A stretch of 21,350 bases of DNA from a virus. Location of the stretch: positions 1 to 21,350 of the IMG/VR virus record IMGVR_UViG_3300017782_000273. The stretch is one strand, 5' to 3'. A program made the translations under genes and the position numbers. This document shows positions 1 to 6,920 of the stretch, piece by piece (within the stretch, counting starts at the first letter, position 1; each line of letters begins with the position of its first letter). Below the pieces are notes generated by a model that ran no database searches, had not been told where the DNA came from, and was given only the letters and a program-made list of their open reading frames with translations.

Positions 1-9
1 CTCCTTTTT
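1..9 (-). promoter_or_regulatory. Ribosome binding site of a gene beyond the left edge
   Basis: The minus strand ends at the window edge with AAAAAGGAG, a strong Shine-Dalgarno sequence. It implies that a gene starts a few bases outside the window, directly downstream of the riboswitch-like element. The identity of that gene cannot be seen. Confidence 0.6.
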
Positions 10-17
10 ACAGTTAA

Positions 18-70
18 GTGCGTTCCTTCAGCTTAGATGCTTACTTCCGGCCTATATCGGCTGAACGTTG
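18..70 (-). promoter_or_regulatory. Glutamine riboswitch (glnA / Downstream-peptide class)
   Basis: Read on the minus strand, positions 67-63 (CGUUC) pair with 25-21 (GAACG) to form P1. GCC and GGC flank a six-base loop (GAUAUA) to form P2. The conserved joining segment CGGAAGUA follows, then a short AGC/GCU hairpin (P3) and GAAGGAACGC closing P1. This order and these exact conserved strings are the hallmarks of the glutamine-binding glnA and Downstream-peptide RNA motifs known from cyanobacteria and marine metagenomes. The element sits after the gp23 terminator and just before a strong ribosome binding site, so it probably senses glutamine and controls translation of the next gene. Ligand and direction of control are inferred from the class. 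Confidence 0.85.
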
Positions 71-76
71 TACAAA

Positions 77-84
77 TATTTAGT
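77..84 (-). promoter_or_regulatory. Candidate late promoter for the riboswitch transcript (ACTAAATA)
   Basis: The minus strand reads ACTAAATA between the gp23 terminator and the riboswitch. With T4 late-promoter geometry, transcription would start at about position 71, four bases before P1. The same variant octamer precedes the plus-strand gene at 21174. It differs from the T4 consensus TATAAATA at two positions, so it is weaker evidence than the CATAAATA boxes. Confidence 0.45.
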
Positions 85-85
85 C

Positions 86-112
86 AAAAAGAAAGGCCCC
101 GAAGGGCCTTTC
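86..112 (-). terminator. Rho-independent terminator of the capsid operon
   Basis: On the minus strand a perfect 9-bp stem (GAAAGGCCC / GGGCCTTTC) closes a TTCG tetraloop and is followed directly by TTTTT. It lies 37 bases after the gp23 stop codon, so it should end the gp21-gp22-gp23 transcript. It also separates that transcript from the riboswitch transcript. Confidence 0.93.
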
Positions 113-148
113 TAATACTTTGTTACATTAAGTAACTAACCCTATGGA

Positions 149-1315
149 TTAGCTAAATGTTACGTTCGCAATAGTAACTGTACCTAAGTAGTCTGCCGCA
201 TTACCAAGAGATGATGCTGTGTTGTTTAACTCAACATAACCGTATCTTGTCATAAAGCTAACTACTGGTTCAAAAGTTGCAGGATCCAGTACTACACCGC
301 TTGACATTAAAGGAATGTATGGGCAGTAGAACGCTGGAGCGTCTGATTCACTTGAACCTTTGTAACCTACAAGTATGCTTGTACTATCGTTTGCATATGA
401 ATCAACATATACTTTCATAGCACTATTCAAAGTACCAACCATTTTAGTATTAGTTGGAGCCTCAAATGCACCTTCAGTTGTTCTTGCGAACGCTGAAGTT
501 GTAGCAGATTGTAGGATAGTTAATGCGTGTGGTGAAACCACAGCATAGTTACCAGCACCACGTCTAGTTCTCTGTGCGATATTGTTAGCAACACGGTTGA
601 TCATCACAGCCAAAGCCGCGTGTTCATCACCTACGAATGTTGCAGTACCGCTTACAGCGTTCTGGTCGTATGCTTGTTGGTTTTGCGTACCAGCCAAAGC
701 TCTCAAAGAAGCTAATACTTCTTGATCGATCTCAGCAGTAATTTCTTGGGCTAATGCCGCCATAATTTCTGCTTCAATATCGATGCCTTGCTGTGCTTGA
801 GCATCCTGAGCCGCTTCAAAAGTCCATCTTGCTGATAGCTTTCTGGTTTTTGCTTCGACTGTTTGCTTTAAGATCTGGATAGACATTCTCTTTCCAGCCG
901 CACCTTCAAGAGCCGCTGTAGCAGATCCTTTTGGTGTTGCGTCAGTGGCGTTACCTGAGTATGCCGCCGCGATCTTAAATGGTGATAGTGCTTCTTCACC
1001 AACTTCGTTACCATCTGACGAATCAGCGTAACGTACTCTTAATGTGTGGATTTGACCCACTGGACCTGTCATCGGCTGTACACCAACTAATTCGTTGGCT
1101 ATTACAGTCGGCATGACACGTCTGATTACTGGTAGAATAACTCTATTTAGAGTTGCAACATTACCGGCGCTTGTAGAACCAGCTGTAGCAGTCTCATTTA
1201 ACCACTTGCGTGTGTTTTCTAGAGTACTTGCCATTACAGCCTTTTTATTGCCGTTAAGGCCTTCTAAAAGTGCAGTTTTGGTATCCTGCCAGCGACTTTC
1301 TAGTAGTTGTGACAT
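149..1315 (-). CDS. 23: Major capsid protein (T4 gp23-like)
   Basis: This 388-residue protein is the T4-type major head protein, which forms the hexamers of the shell. The conserved stretch around residues 63-90 (IRRVMPTVIANELVGVQPM, then GPVGQ) is diagnostic of gp23 of marine T4-like phages. The C-terminal RYGYVELN segment is also typical. It is shorter than T4 gp23 (521 residues), as in other marine relatives. The N-terminal propeptide should be removed by gp21; LNE at residues 39-41 fits the protease's (L/I)-x-E preference, but the exact site is inferred. An AAGGAG box lies 7 bases before the ATG and overlaps the end of gp22, so translation is probably coupled. A strong terminator follows. 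Confidence 0.97.
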   Translation of the reverse strand: MSQLLESRWQDTKTALLEGLNGNKKAVMASTLENTRKWLNETATAGSTSAGNVATLNRVILPVIRRVMPTVIANELVGVQPMTGPVGQIHTLRVRYADSSDGNEVGEEALSPFKIAAAYSGNATDATPKGSATAALEGAAGKRMSIQILKQTVEAKTRKLSARWTFEAAQDAQAQQGIDIEAEIMAALAQEITAEIDQEVLASLRALAGTQNQQAYDQNAVSGTATFVGDEHAALAVMINRVANNIAQRTRRGAGNYAVVSPHALTILQSATTSAFARTTEGAFEAPTNTKMVGTLNSAMKVYVDSYANDSTSILVGYKGSSESDAPAFYCPYIPLMSSGVVLDPATFEPVVSFMTRYGYVELNNTASSLGNAADYLGTVTIANVTFS

Positions 1316-1325
1316 TGTTTTCTCC

Positions 1326-2429
1326 TTATTTCAATCCAGCAAGTTTTTGAATATGAATAATATTATTATTCTCTTCTTGACTTACTCTACTAACGTTAGA
1401 TTCTTTATTGCCTGTGATTTCTTTTGCCTCGGACTCTGTAAGAGTAGCCTTCTTCTTCGCTGGAGTTTTACCGTCTATTACCGCCGGAATATACTTATCA
1501 AACGCACTTTGCAGTTTGCTTGTTTGTATATTTTCCAGTAAGTCTACCATAATCTCACGCTGGTCCTTGCTCAAAGGTCCAGTCAATTCGTGCATTACTT
1601 CTTTGCGTTTAGCCGCATCAGAAACTTTTACAATTTCTGCGTCTTTACTCTCAACAATTTTCTTAACTTCTTCAGCTTCAGCTTTAGCTTCTGCAACTGC
1701 TTTGTCTTTCAACTCCACAACTTTTAAAAGTTTTGCTGTTTCTGACTTCTCATTCAAGTAGCTGTTAGCATACTCGCCTGCGAACGTTTCGAAAATTTTG
1801 CGACCAAAATCGTTTTTACGTGCTGAATCAATATCTTCTTTAAGTTGTCCAATCTCTTTATTAAGTTTCTTGGATACTCCTTCGGATACGATTTTCGCAC
1901 TTTTCTCAACAAAAGACTTACGTACTTTTGTTAAATGCTCTTTGGCTTCACGTACTAATCTTACTTTAGTTTCAGCCAAGTCTTTTTTATCTTCGTGGAA
2001 CTCTGCGATTTCTTTAGCTAGAGCTTCTACAACAAATTCCTCAAGTTTTCCAAATTTATCAGACATAACTTTTTGGTCTTCATGTAGTTCACCCACTTCC
2101 TTCTTCAACTGTTCGAATACAAAACCTTTTAACAGTCCTGCGTTTTCACGCATCGCTACAGCATATTTGGCTCTAGCTTCTGCTAATTGTTTTCTATCTT
2201 CAGCGAACTCGGAAATTTCTTCGTTAAGTTTTTCAGAAACCATAGTATCAATTGCTTCAACCATAGTAGCTTTATCATGTTCGTATTTAGATGCGAACTC
2301 TTCACGAAGTTCAGCAGTGACAGTAAGTTTGTTTTCACTCACTTGCTTGTCCCATGCTTCTTGGATGTCTGCTCTGATTTCTTCCGAAATTGCGTTGTTT
2401 TCAAAAAGTGATTTCAGTGCTTCCAACAT
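1326..2429 (-). CDS. 22: Prohead scaffolding core protein (T4 gp22-like)
   Basis: This 367-residue protein occupies the gp22 slot between the protease and the capsid gene. It is almost entirely charged and predicted helical, with Lys/Glu heptad-like runs and repeated blocks of the type 'LNKEI..FHEDKK.LAE' at about residues 65-215, as expected of a coiled-coil scaffold. T4 gp22 (269 residues) forms the core around which gp23 assembles and is then degraded by gp21. Several L-x-E triplets could be cleavage sites. An AAGGAG box stands before the ATG at 2429. The stop codon overlaps the gp23 ribosome binding site. Assignment rests on position and composition more than on sequence identity. Confidence 0.88.
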   Translation of the reverse strand: MLEALKSLFENNAISEEIRADIQEAWDKQVSENKLTVTAELREEFASKYEHDKATMVEAIDTMVSEKLNEEISEFAEDRKQLAEARAKYAVAMRENAGLLKGFVFEQLKKEVGELHEDQKVMSDKFGKLEEFVVEALAKEIAEFHEDKKDLAETKVRLVREAKEHLTKVRKSFVEKSAKIVSEGVSKKLNKEIGQLKEDIDSARKNDFGRKIFETFAGEYANSYLNEKSETAKLLKVVELKDKAVAEAKAEAEEVKKIVESKDAEIVKVSDAAKRKEVMHELTGPLSKDQREIMVDLLENIQTSKLQSAFDKYIPAVIDGKTPAKKKATLTESEAKEITGNKESNVSRVSQEENNNIIHIQKLAGLK

Positions 2430-2443
2430 ATTATTTCTCCTTA

Positions 2444-3076
2444 TTACTGGAGGCCTTTAATGATGTTCATTAAAGATTCCTTCAAATACTTTTGCGCCTT
2501 TGTGTCGCCTTGTAACTCTCGTGCTATTTCCATTGCCTTGTACCCCCCACGGGCATTTAATAAATGCTCGTATATTGGTGTCGGGTAGGCACCTGGAGCA
2601 CTGGGTTGAGCAACTACATCGACTGTTATGATCTCATAATCGCTTACTTGTCCGGAACCGTCTTCCATAACGTTTCCGCTACCACGCGATGAAACACCTA
2701 GTTTAACTCCGCTTTCAAGCATTGTTTTAACTAGCTGTCCCATTGGCGTAGGTAATACTTTAAGTTTCCCGTAACCGTTTGGTCCATCCATCCACATTTC
2801 TGTGATCATATGGCTTACACGGTCTAAGTTTATGTTAAGTCCTTCTGGGTGATCAACTTCGCCGAGAACTGAATATCCTCCCGTAATTTGATCGTTAAGA
2901 GTGTTGACAGCTCTACCTATCTCGGTAACAGGGTAAACTCGCTGATTAGCGTTTTTTACTCCGCCTTGGATACAAATTCCCTTCATATAAAGGTCTTTTC
3001 CACCCTTGTCGTTTTCAGTAGTCTCAAGGACCAATTTAGCTTGGTCGAATGTCAAATTCTCTCTTAAGTTTATCAC
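2444..3076 (-). CDS. 21: Prohead core protease (T4 gp21-like, GTG start)
   Basis: This 210-residue protein is the serine protease that matures the prohead (peptidase family of T4 gp21). The catalytic His lies in VDHPEG (His76) and the nucleophile in GVSSRGSG (Ser129 or Ser130). The following 'SDYEIITVDVVAQPSAPGA' block is conserved in the family. The start codon is GTG, preceded by AGGAG at a 7-base spacing; no better ATG exists before the conserved region. It cleaves scaffold, capsid and internal proteins after (L/I)-x-E. It lies between the acidic core protein and gp22, the T4 gene order. Confidence 0.96.
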   Translation of the reverse strand: MINLRENLTFDQAKLVLETTENDKGGKDLYMKGICIQGGVKNANQRVYPVTEIGRAVNTLNDQITGGYSVLGEVDHPEGLNINLDRVSHMITEMWMDGPNGYGKLKVLPTPMGQLVKTMLESGVKLGVSSRGSGNVMEDGSGQVSDYEIITVDVVAQPSAPGAYPTPIYEHLLNARGGYKAMEIARELQGDTKAQKYLKESLMNIIKGLQ

Positions 3077-3100
3077 TTAATATCTCCTTAACAACAACTA

Positions 3101-4141
3101 TTAAGAACCAATGATTGATTTACCATCAGTTCCTGTTTCGCCTGCGCCTTTTTTCTCAGCGCCATGGCCTTTTGAGTCTTTCGACATACTCTTACTTGCT
3201 TTTCCACCTGGAACGTTTACGTTACCAGCTGAATCTTCTTTAGGAGCACCAGCTTTGCCACCAGTTTCTTCGCCACCTTTGACCAAGTTACTAGCGTCTC
3301 CGCCCATGTCGTTTTTACCAGCTACTGGAGATTTAGTTCCGTCTGTACCTGAATCGCCTTTTGGCTCTGATACTTTAGTTACATATTCTCTCATTAGTTC
3401 TGTGCTTGATTGTACTGGTTTATCAGCATTTTCAAACGCAACTGGTTGCTCAAGGTCGGCTTCCGGAGCAATCATATCAACTGCTTCGTCTTCCTTCTCT
3501 TCGTCACCTTCGTCGTCGCCAGCGTCCATGTCCATTTCCATGTCATCTTCGCCTTTGTCTTCGTCACCGTCTTTGTCGGACATCATGCCGTCAAATTCAG
3601 CTTTAAGATCATCAAGAGCATCTTCTAGGTCAACAACTCTGTCTTCTAAGTCTTCGTCGTCGCCTTTATCTTCTTCACCTTCACCGTCTTCGATGTCAGC
3701 AATCATGTCATCAGCGGCATCGCCACCCATGTCATCATCACCTTCTGGTGTAATTTGGTCTGCAAAGTTTTCTTCAACGTTTTCGTCTTTTTCTTCAGTA
3801 GCTTCATCAGTTTTTTCGTCTTCGTCAGTAGCTTCTTTAACGTCTTCGTCTTTATCAGCATCAGCTTTTTCTTCAACTTTGTCATCAGCATCGTCTTTTG
3901 ATGCTTCTTCAACTTTGTCTTCGTCTTTAGCGTCTGCTTTTTCGTCAACTTTGTCTTCTTCTTTAGCATCTTCTTTAGCTGTTTCGTCTACTTCAACTTC
4001 AGCTGTGTCGTCTGCTAATAGATTTTCGTATATATCGCGTGATTTCTCAACAACTATTTCGTGAAACAGTTCTTCAGCACCCGCTTTGTCTTCAGCGATT
4101 AACTTTTCAAGCATCGCTTCAAATTTAGATTGGTTTGCCAT
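3101..4141 (-). CDS. Highly acidic prohead core protein (gp67-like N-terminus)
   Basis: The chosen ATG at 4141 has GGAG close upstream; an in-frame ATG at 4180 lies upstream of it but has no such box and sits near the promoter. The product has 346 residues. Its first ~40 residues (EAMLEKLIAEDKAGAEELF, then a helix ending in NLLAD) resemble in pattern the N-terminus of T4 gp67, a prohead core protein of 80 residues with an acidic tail. Here the tail is greatly expanded: about residues 45-240 are mostly Asp, Glu and Lys. A Gly/Ser/Lys-rich C-terminus follows. It lies between portal and protease genes, where T4 carries 67 and 68. It probably belongs to the scaffold core. The gp67 link is an inference from pattern and position. 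Confidence 0.72.
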   Translation of the reverse strand: MANQSKFEAMLEKLIAEDKAGAEELFHEIVVEKSRDIYENLLADDTAEVEVDETAKEDAKEEDKVDEKADAKDEDKVEEASKDDADDKVEEKADADKDEDVKEATDEDEKTDEATEEKDENVEENFADQITPEGDDDMGGDAADDMIADIEDGEGEEDKGDDEDLEDRVVDLEDALDDLKAEFDGMMSDKDGDEDKGEDDMEMDMDAGDDEGDEEKEDEAVDMIAPEADLEQPVAFENADKPVQSSTELMREYVTKVSEPKGDSGTDGTKSPVAGKNDMGGDASNLVKGGEETGGKAGAPKEDSAGNVNVPGGKASKSMSKDSKGHGAEKKGAGETGTDGKSIIGS

Positions 4142-4183
4142 TTCTTTTCTCCTATTGTTTAGATATGGTAAGGCTGTCACTTG

Positions 4184-4191
4184 TATTTATG
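4184..4191 (-). promoter_or_regulatory. Late promoter (CATAAATA) for the acidic protein-21-22-23 operon
   Basis: The minus strand reads CATAAATA, one base from the T4 gp55-dependent consensus TATAAATA. Predicted start of transcription is near 4178, giving a leader of about 37 bases that contains the Shine-Dalgarno sequence of the gene starting at 4141. Confidence 0.75.
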
Positions 4192-4218
4192 GTATTAGAA
4201 GAAAAGTACGTAGATATA

Positions 4219-4260
4219 GGCGTTTTTACGCCGGTTTTACATTAAGATTGTAAAATCTTA
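4219..4260 (-). other. Two hairpins at the end of the 212-residue gene
   Basis: A perfect 7-bp stem (TAAGATT / AATCTTA, 4-base loop) spans 4243-4260 and overlaps the stop codon at 4242-4244. A second perfect 5-bp stem (GGCGT / ACGCC, 4-base loop) spans 4219-4232. Neither is followed by a convincing U-run on the minus strand. They may protect or process the 3' end upstream of the late promoter at 4184, but a terminator role is unproven. Confidence 0.35.
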
Positions 4261-4880
4261 AAGTTATACATGAATTCTGCCACTGTAACGTGTTTAAAGT
4301 TGGTTAACTGCGTTAAGTTGTCGGGGCAATAATCCTCTTTGTTCTGTACTACTCTTATATATCTCTTTTGAGGATTTTTCTGACAAACTATACCAGTCTG
4401 TCTGGCCCAGTTACCGTGATATGTAGCAGGGTCTATGGATTTTTTATAATTTTGCGTATCTGCATATATGTTATTAATAAGTCCGCCCTCGCCATTGTGT
4501 TCTTGTGCATCTGTACCTTGAAAATCAAAGCCTAAGATGTATATTGTATCATAATCGTGTAATCTAGGATTGTTTTCGTCGCCATATGTTGCTAACCACA
4601 ATGCTGTAGGTCCACTGCTCCAACCTAAAGGCTCCTTAAAATAGTTAAATTTATGGTAGCTTTCGTACATCTTGTTAGGGTTGGTCCACACTTCGTGGTT
4701 CAATTGCCACTTGCACTTGTTTAGTTCGCTGACCATCTTAGTATCAACAGCAACCAAGTAATCGGGCTCGAAGTCTCTGTAAACTGCGTTACAGGCATAT
4801 ATCTTGCCGTATGGTCTAAGTGCTTCTAATGGTATTGGGGTTCTTGATTTTCCGTTACCTATTACAAAGGCTATGGACAT
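4242..4880 (-). CDS. Putative sugar-transfer / MptE-like (DUF115-type) enzyme
   Basis: This 212-residue protein begins with a Rossmann-like strand and loop, AFVIGNGKSR at residues 4-13, followed by 'YACNAVYRDF' and 'DYLVAVDTKM'. This pattern is seen in glycosyltransferase-like and DUF115/6-hydroxymethylpterin-pyrophosphokinase-like proteins that occur in phages and polysaccharide clusters. A central SSGPTALWLA segment and 'TIYILGFDFQG' look like further substrate-site loops. GAGG lies 7 bases before the ATG. It sits inside the head-gene cluster between portal and core-protein genes, unlike T4. A role in modifying virion or host glycans is plausible but inferred. The fold assignment is moderate and the substrate is unknown. 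Confidence 0.55.
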   Translation of the reverse strand: MSIAFVIGNGKSRTPIPLEALRPYGKIYACNAVYRDFEPDYLVAVDTKMVSELNKCKWQLNHEVWTNPNKMYESYHKFNYFKEPLGWSSGPTALWLATYGDENNPRLHDYDTIYILGFDFQGTDAQEHNGEGGLINNIYADTQNYKKSIDPATYHGNWARQTGIVCQKNPQKRYIRVVQNKEDYCPDNLTQLTNFKHVTVAEFMYNFKILQS

Positions 4881-4896
4881 TTAATTCCTCGTAAAG

Positions 4897-5145
4897 TTAA
4901 ACTGCGCCTTCTTCTGCGTTAGCGGCCAAGCCGTACATTTGTCTAACAAAGTGCAATTCTTTTTGTTGCTCTTCTTTATGTAGCTCACTTGCTTTACGAA
5001 TTTTGTTAATCTGACGTAGTGTTAGTCTAGTCTTACGTGTATCGTCTTTTGTGACAATAGAGTCGTCATAACTTGGATCGTAACCTTTATCTTCTGTAGG
5101 CTCCAATGTTTCTTTGTCAAAATAAAATAGTTCACGTAGTATCAT
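4897..5145 (-). CDS. Small charged protein after the portal gene, function unknown
   Basis: The 82-residue product begins MILRELFYFD, has an acidic first half and a basic helical centre (about residues 36-66). I do not recognise it. It lies 8 bases after the portal stop codon and 16 bases before the next gene. No Shine-Dalgarno sequence stands before the ATG. Instead a CATAAATA late promoter ends five bases upstream, so the predicted transcript would start at the A of the ATG. Because T4 has small prohead core genes in this position, a head-assembly role is possible. The position is the only support for that. Confidence 0.7.
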   Translation of the reverse strand: MILRELFYFDKETLEPTEDKGYDPSYDDSIVTKDDTRKTRLTLRQINKIRKASELHKEEQQKELHFVRQMYGLAANAEEGAV

Positions 5146-5150
5146 GTTAG

Positions 5151-5158
5151 TATTTATG
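5151..5158 (-). promoter_or_regulatory. Late promoter (CATAAATA) overlapping the portal stop codon
   Basis: The minus strand reads CATAAATA, and its internal TAA (5154-5156) is the stop codon of the portal gene. By T4 geometry (octamer at -13 to -6) the transcript would begin at 5145, exactly the A of the next ATG, giving a leaderless mRNA. Confidence 0.65.
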
Positions 5159-6911
5159 CTGGAGGCGTCTGACCTGTACCGCCTGGTGCCCCTCCGCCTG
5201 TTGCTGTATCTGGTGGTGGTGCTGTTCCGCCGTCTACTGGTGCTGGTGCGTCTTCACCTGCTGGTGCCATGTCTTCACCTGCTCCATCTCCTGCCAAGTC
5301 TGCTGACATACCTGCACTTGAAATGCCTGCACCTCTTAATTCGCCTGCGGCATCAGTTGGTGGTGGAGTAATATTCTCATCATTCTCTTCACGCCACATA
5401 CGTTCGTTGTCTGCAATTTCTTCTTCCGTCATACCTAAGAAACGTTTCAATGCAAATCTGTTTGAGATATAAGGTATAGCACTCATTTGTGTATACGTTG
5501 GTACTCTTGCATTATCAATTTCACTTTGTCTGTAACTTGCAAAGTTTTGTGGTGGTTGGAATCTTAAGTCAAACATAGCAGTATCAATGTTGATACCCTT
5601 TTCTAACAAGTAACGTTTAAACTCTTGACTAAATTGTTCTACTACTAAATTTTGTAGTCTTTCACAATATGTGTTGAATCTTAATTCCTGAATGTACGCA
5701 GTACCCACTCGCCCATCTTGGAATTGAGTAGCACCATCGTCAGGCCCTGTAGGAAGATAAGAACTAGGAATACGCAAACCACGTACCAACTTATTAGTAA
5801 AGTATTTAAGATCATCAATCTCTCCTAGATTAGTTCCGCCTGGTAATGTTTCAACCTTAGATCCTCTACCTTCTGCTGTTTGTGGAAAGAAGTAGTCTTC
5901 GTTAATAGATAATGGATTGTATGCACTATCAATAACGTTTTGTCCTCCACCTGTTGCACTAGGTATACGTCTTTGGTGTATGTCTGTTTTAACACGTTCT
6001 ACAAATTGCATTGCCAAGTGTGATGGCATATTACCCACGTCAACGTAAAATACTCTACGTTCTGGTGCTCTTTGTACACGATAAATTATAATTGCATCTT
6101 CAAGTAATTCTTTTTGTTTGTATACTTTAAATATACTTTCTAATAAGCTGTTACCGAATGGAAAGTTATTATCAAGTCCTTCACTTAAACTTAGATGTAC
6201 CATGTTCTCTGCACTAACGGCAATTTCCATTGTGTCTTTTTGGAAACGTCCGCCACTCATTGATTGGTTAGGAGCACCTACTTGTCCACGTACTGAACCT
6301 GTCAAGTATCCATCTCCGCCACCTGTAACGTTACCGTTTGTTTGATGTGGAGTAGTTGCTACTGCATCTTTGAAGTTTAAGTTTACATTTTTAACAATGT
6401 ATTGTTCTGGTGTTTTACCTTGTGATTCATTTACAATGATACGTGAAACGTTTGCTGGATCAACGTGGAACCAACGTTTAGTTTCAGGATCTCTAATGAA
6501 AAAAGCATCACCATATTTAAAAACGTTACGTAGTATACGAAACATTTTTGTTTCAAAATTTTGTATCTTACACCATTGTTGTAGGTATAATTTAAGTGTT
6601 TGTACTTCTGAGTTTGTTGCGTCTTGTTTATAATCAATTACAAATGGTGATTGATTTGATTTATTCTTTTGACTTGTAAATTCTGCTAAGATGTCTAGTG
6701 CGGCGTTTACTTCTGAATCTAAATCCATAGTGTTATATTGTCCATAACGTTCAACACGATTTGGACTACCTACATATACATCTGGTAGATAAGAAGAATA
6801 GTTAGCTTGAGCCGGACCCATACCACTGTTAGCATTTCCGCCCAACGGTGAGTAGTTTCCTGTTCCGCCTTGGTCGGTATCTACTGTATTAAAATATCTT
6901 TTCCAACTCAT
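5154..6911 (-). CDS. 20: Portal vertex protein (T4 gp20-like)
   Basis: This 585-residue protein is the dodecameric portal through which DNA is packaged and ejected. Recognisable family segments are MDLDSEVNAALDILAEF near residue 62, 'AIIIYRVQRAPERRVFYVDVGNMP' in the middle, and 'PDDGATQFQDGRVGTAYIQELRF'. The C-terminal ~60 residues are a Pro/Gly/Ala/Thr-rich low-complexity tail not found in T4 gp20 (524 residues). AAGGA lies 8 bases before the ATG. The gene starts 9 bases after the stop of the tape-measure-like gene, so the two are probably cotranscribed from the late promoter at 9635. Confidence 0.97.
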   Translation of the reverse strand: MSWKRYFNTVDTDQGGTGNYSPLGGNANSGMGPAQANYSSYLPDVYVGSPNRVERYGQYNTMDLDSEVNAALDILAEFTSQKNKSNQSPFVIDYKQDATNSEVQTLKLYLQQWCKIQNFETKMFRILRNVFKYGDAFFIRDPETKRWFHVDPANVSRIIVNESQGKTPEQYIVKNVNLNFKDAVATTPHQTNGNVTGGGDGYLTGSVRGQVGAPNQSMSGGRFQKDTMEIAVSAENMVHLSLSEGLDNNFPFGNSLLESIFKVYKQKELLEDAIIIYRVQRAPERRVFYVDVGNMPSHLAMQFVERVKTDIHQRRIPSATGGGQNVIDSAYNPLSINEDYFFPQTAEGRGSKVETLPGGTNLGEIDDLKYFTNKLVRGLRIPSSYLPTGPDDGATQFQDGRVGTAYIQELRFNTYCERLQNLVVEQFSQEFKRYLLEKGINIDTAMFDLRFQPPQNFASYRQSEIDNARVPTYTQMSAIPYISNRFALKRFLGMTEEEIADNERMWREENDENITPPPTDAAGELRGAGISSAGMSADLAGDGAGEDMAPAGEDAPAPVDGGTAPPPDTATGGGAPGGTGQTPPA

Positions 6912-6920
6912 AAATTATCC

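Noticed and set aside
3111-4064. 317-codon plus-strand open frame opposite the acidic gene
   Set aside because: It is a Ser-rich mirror of the Asp/Glu codons on the other strand, with no ribosome binding site, so it is a shadow.
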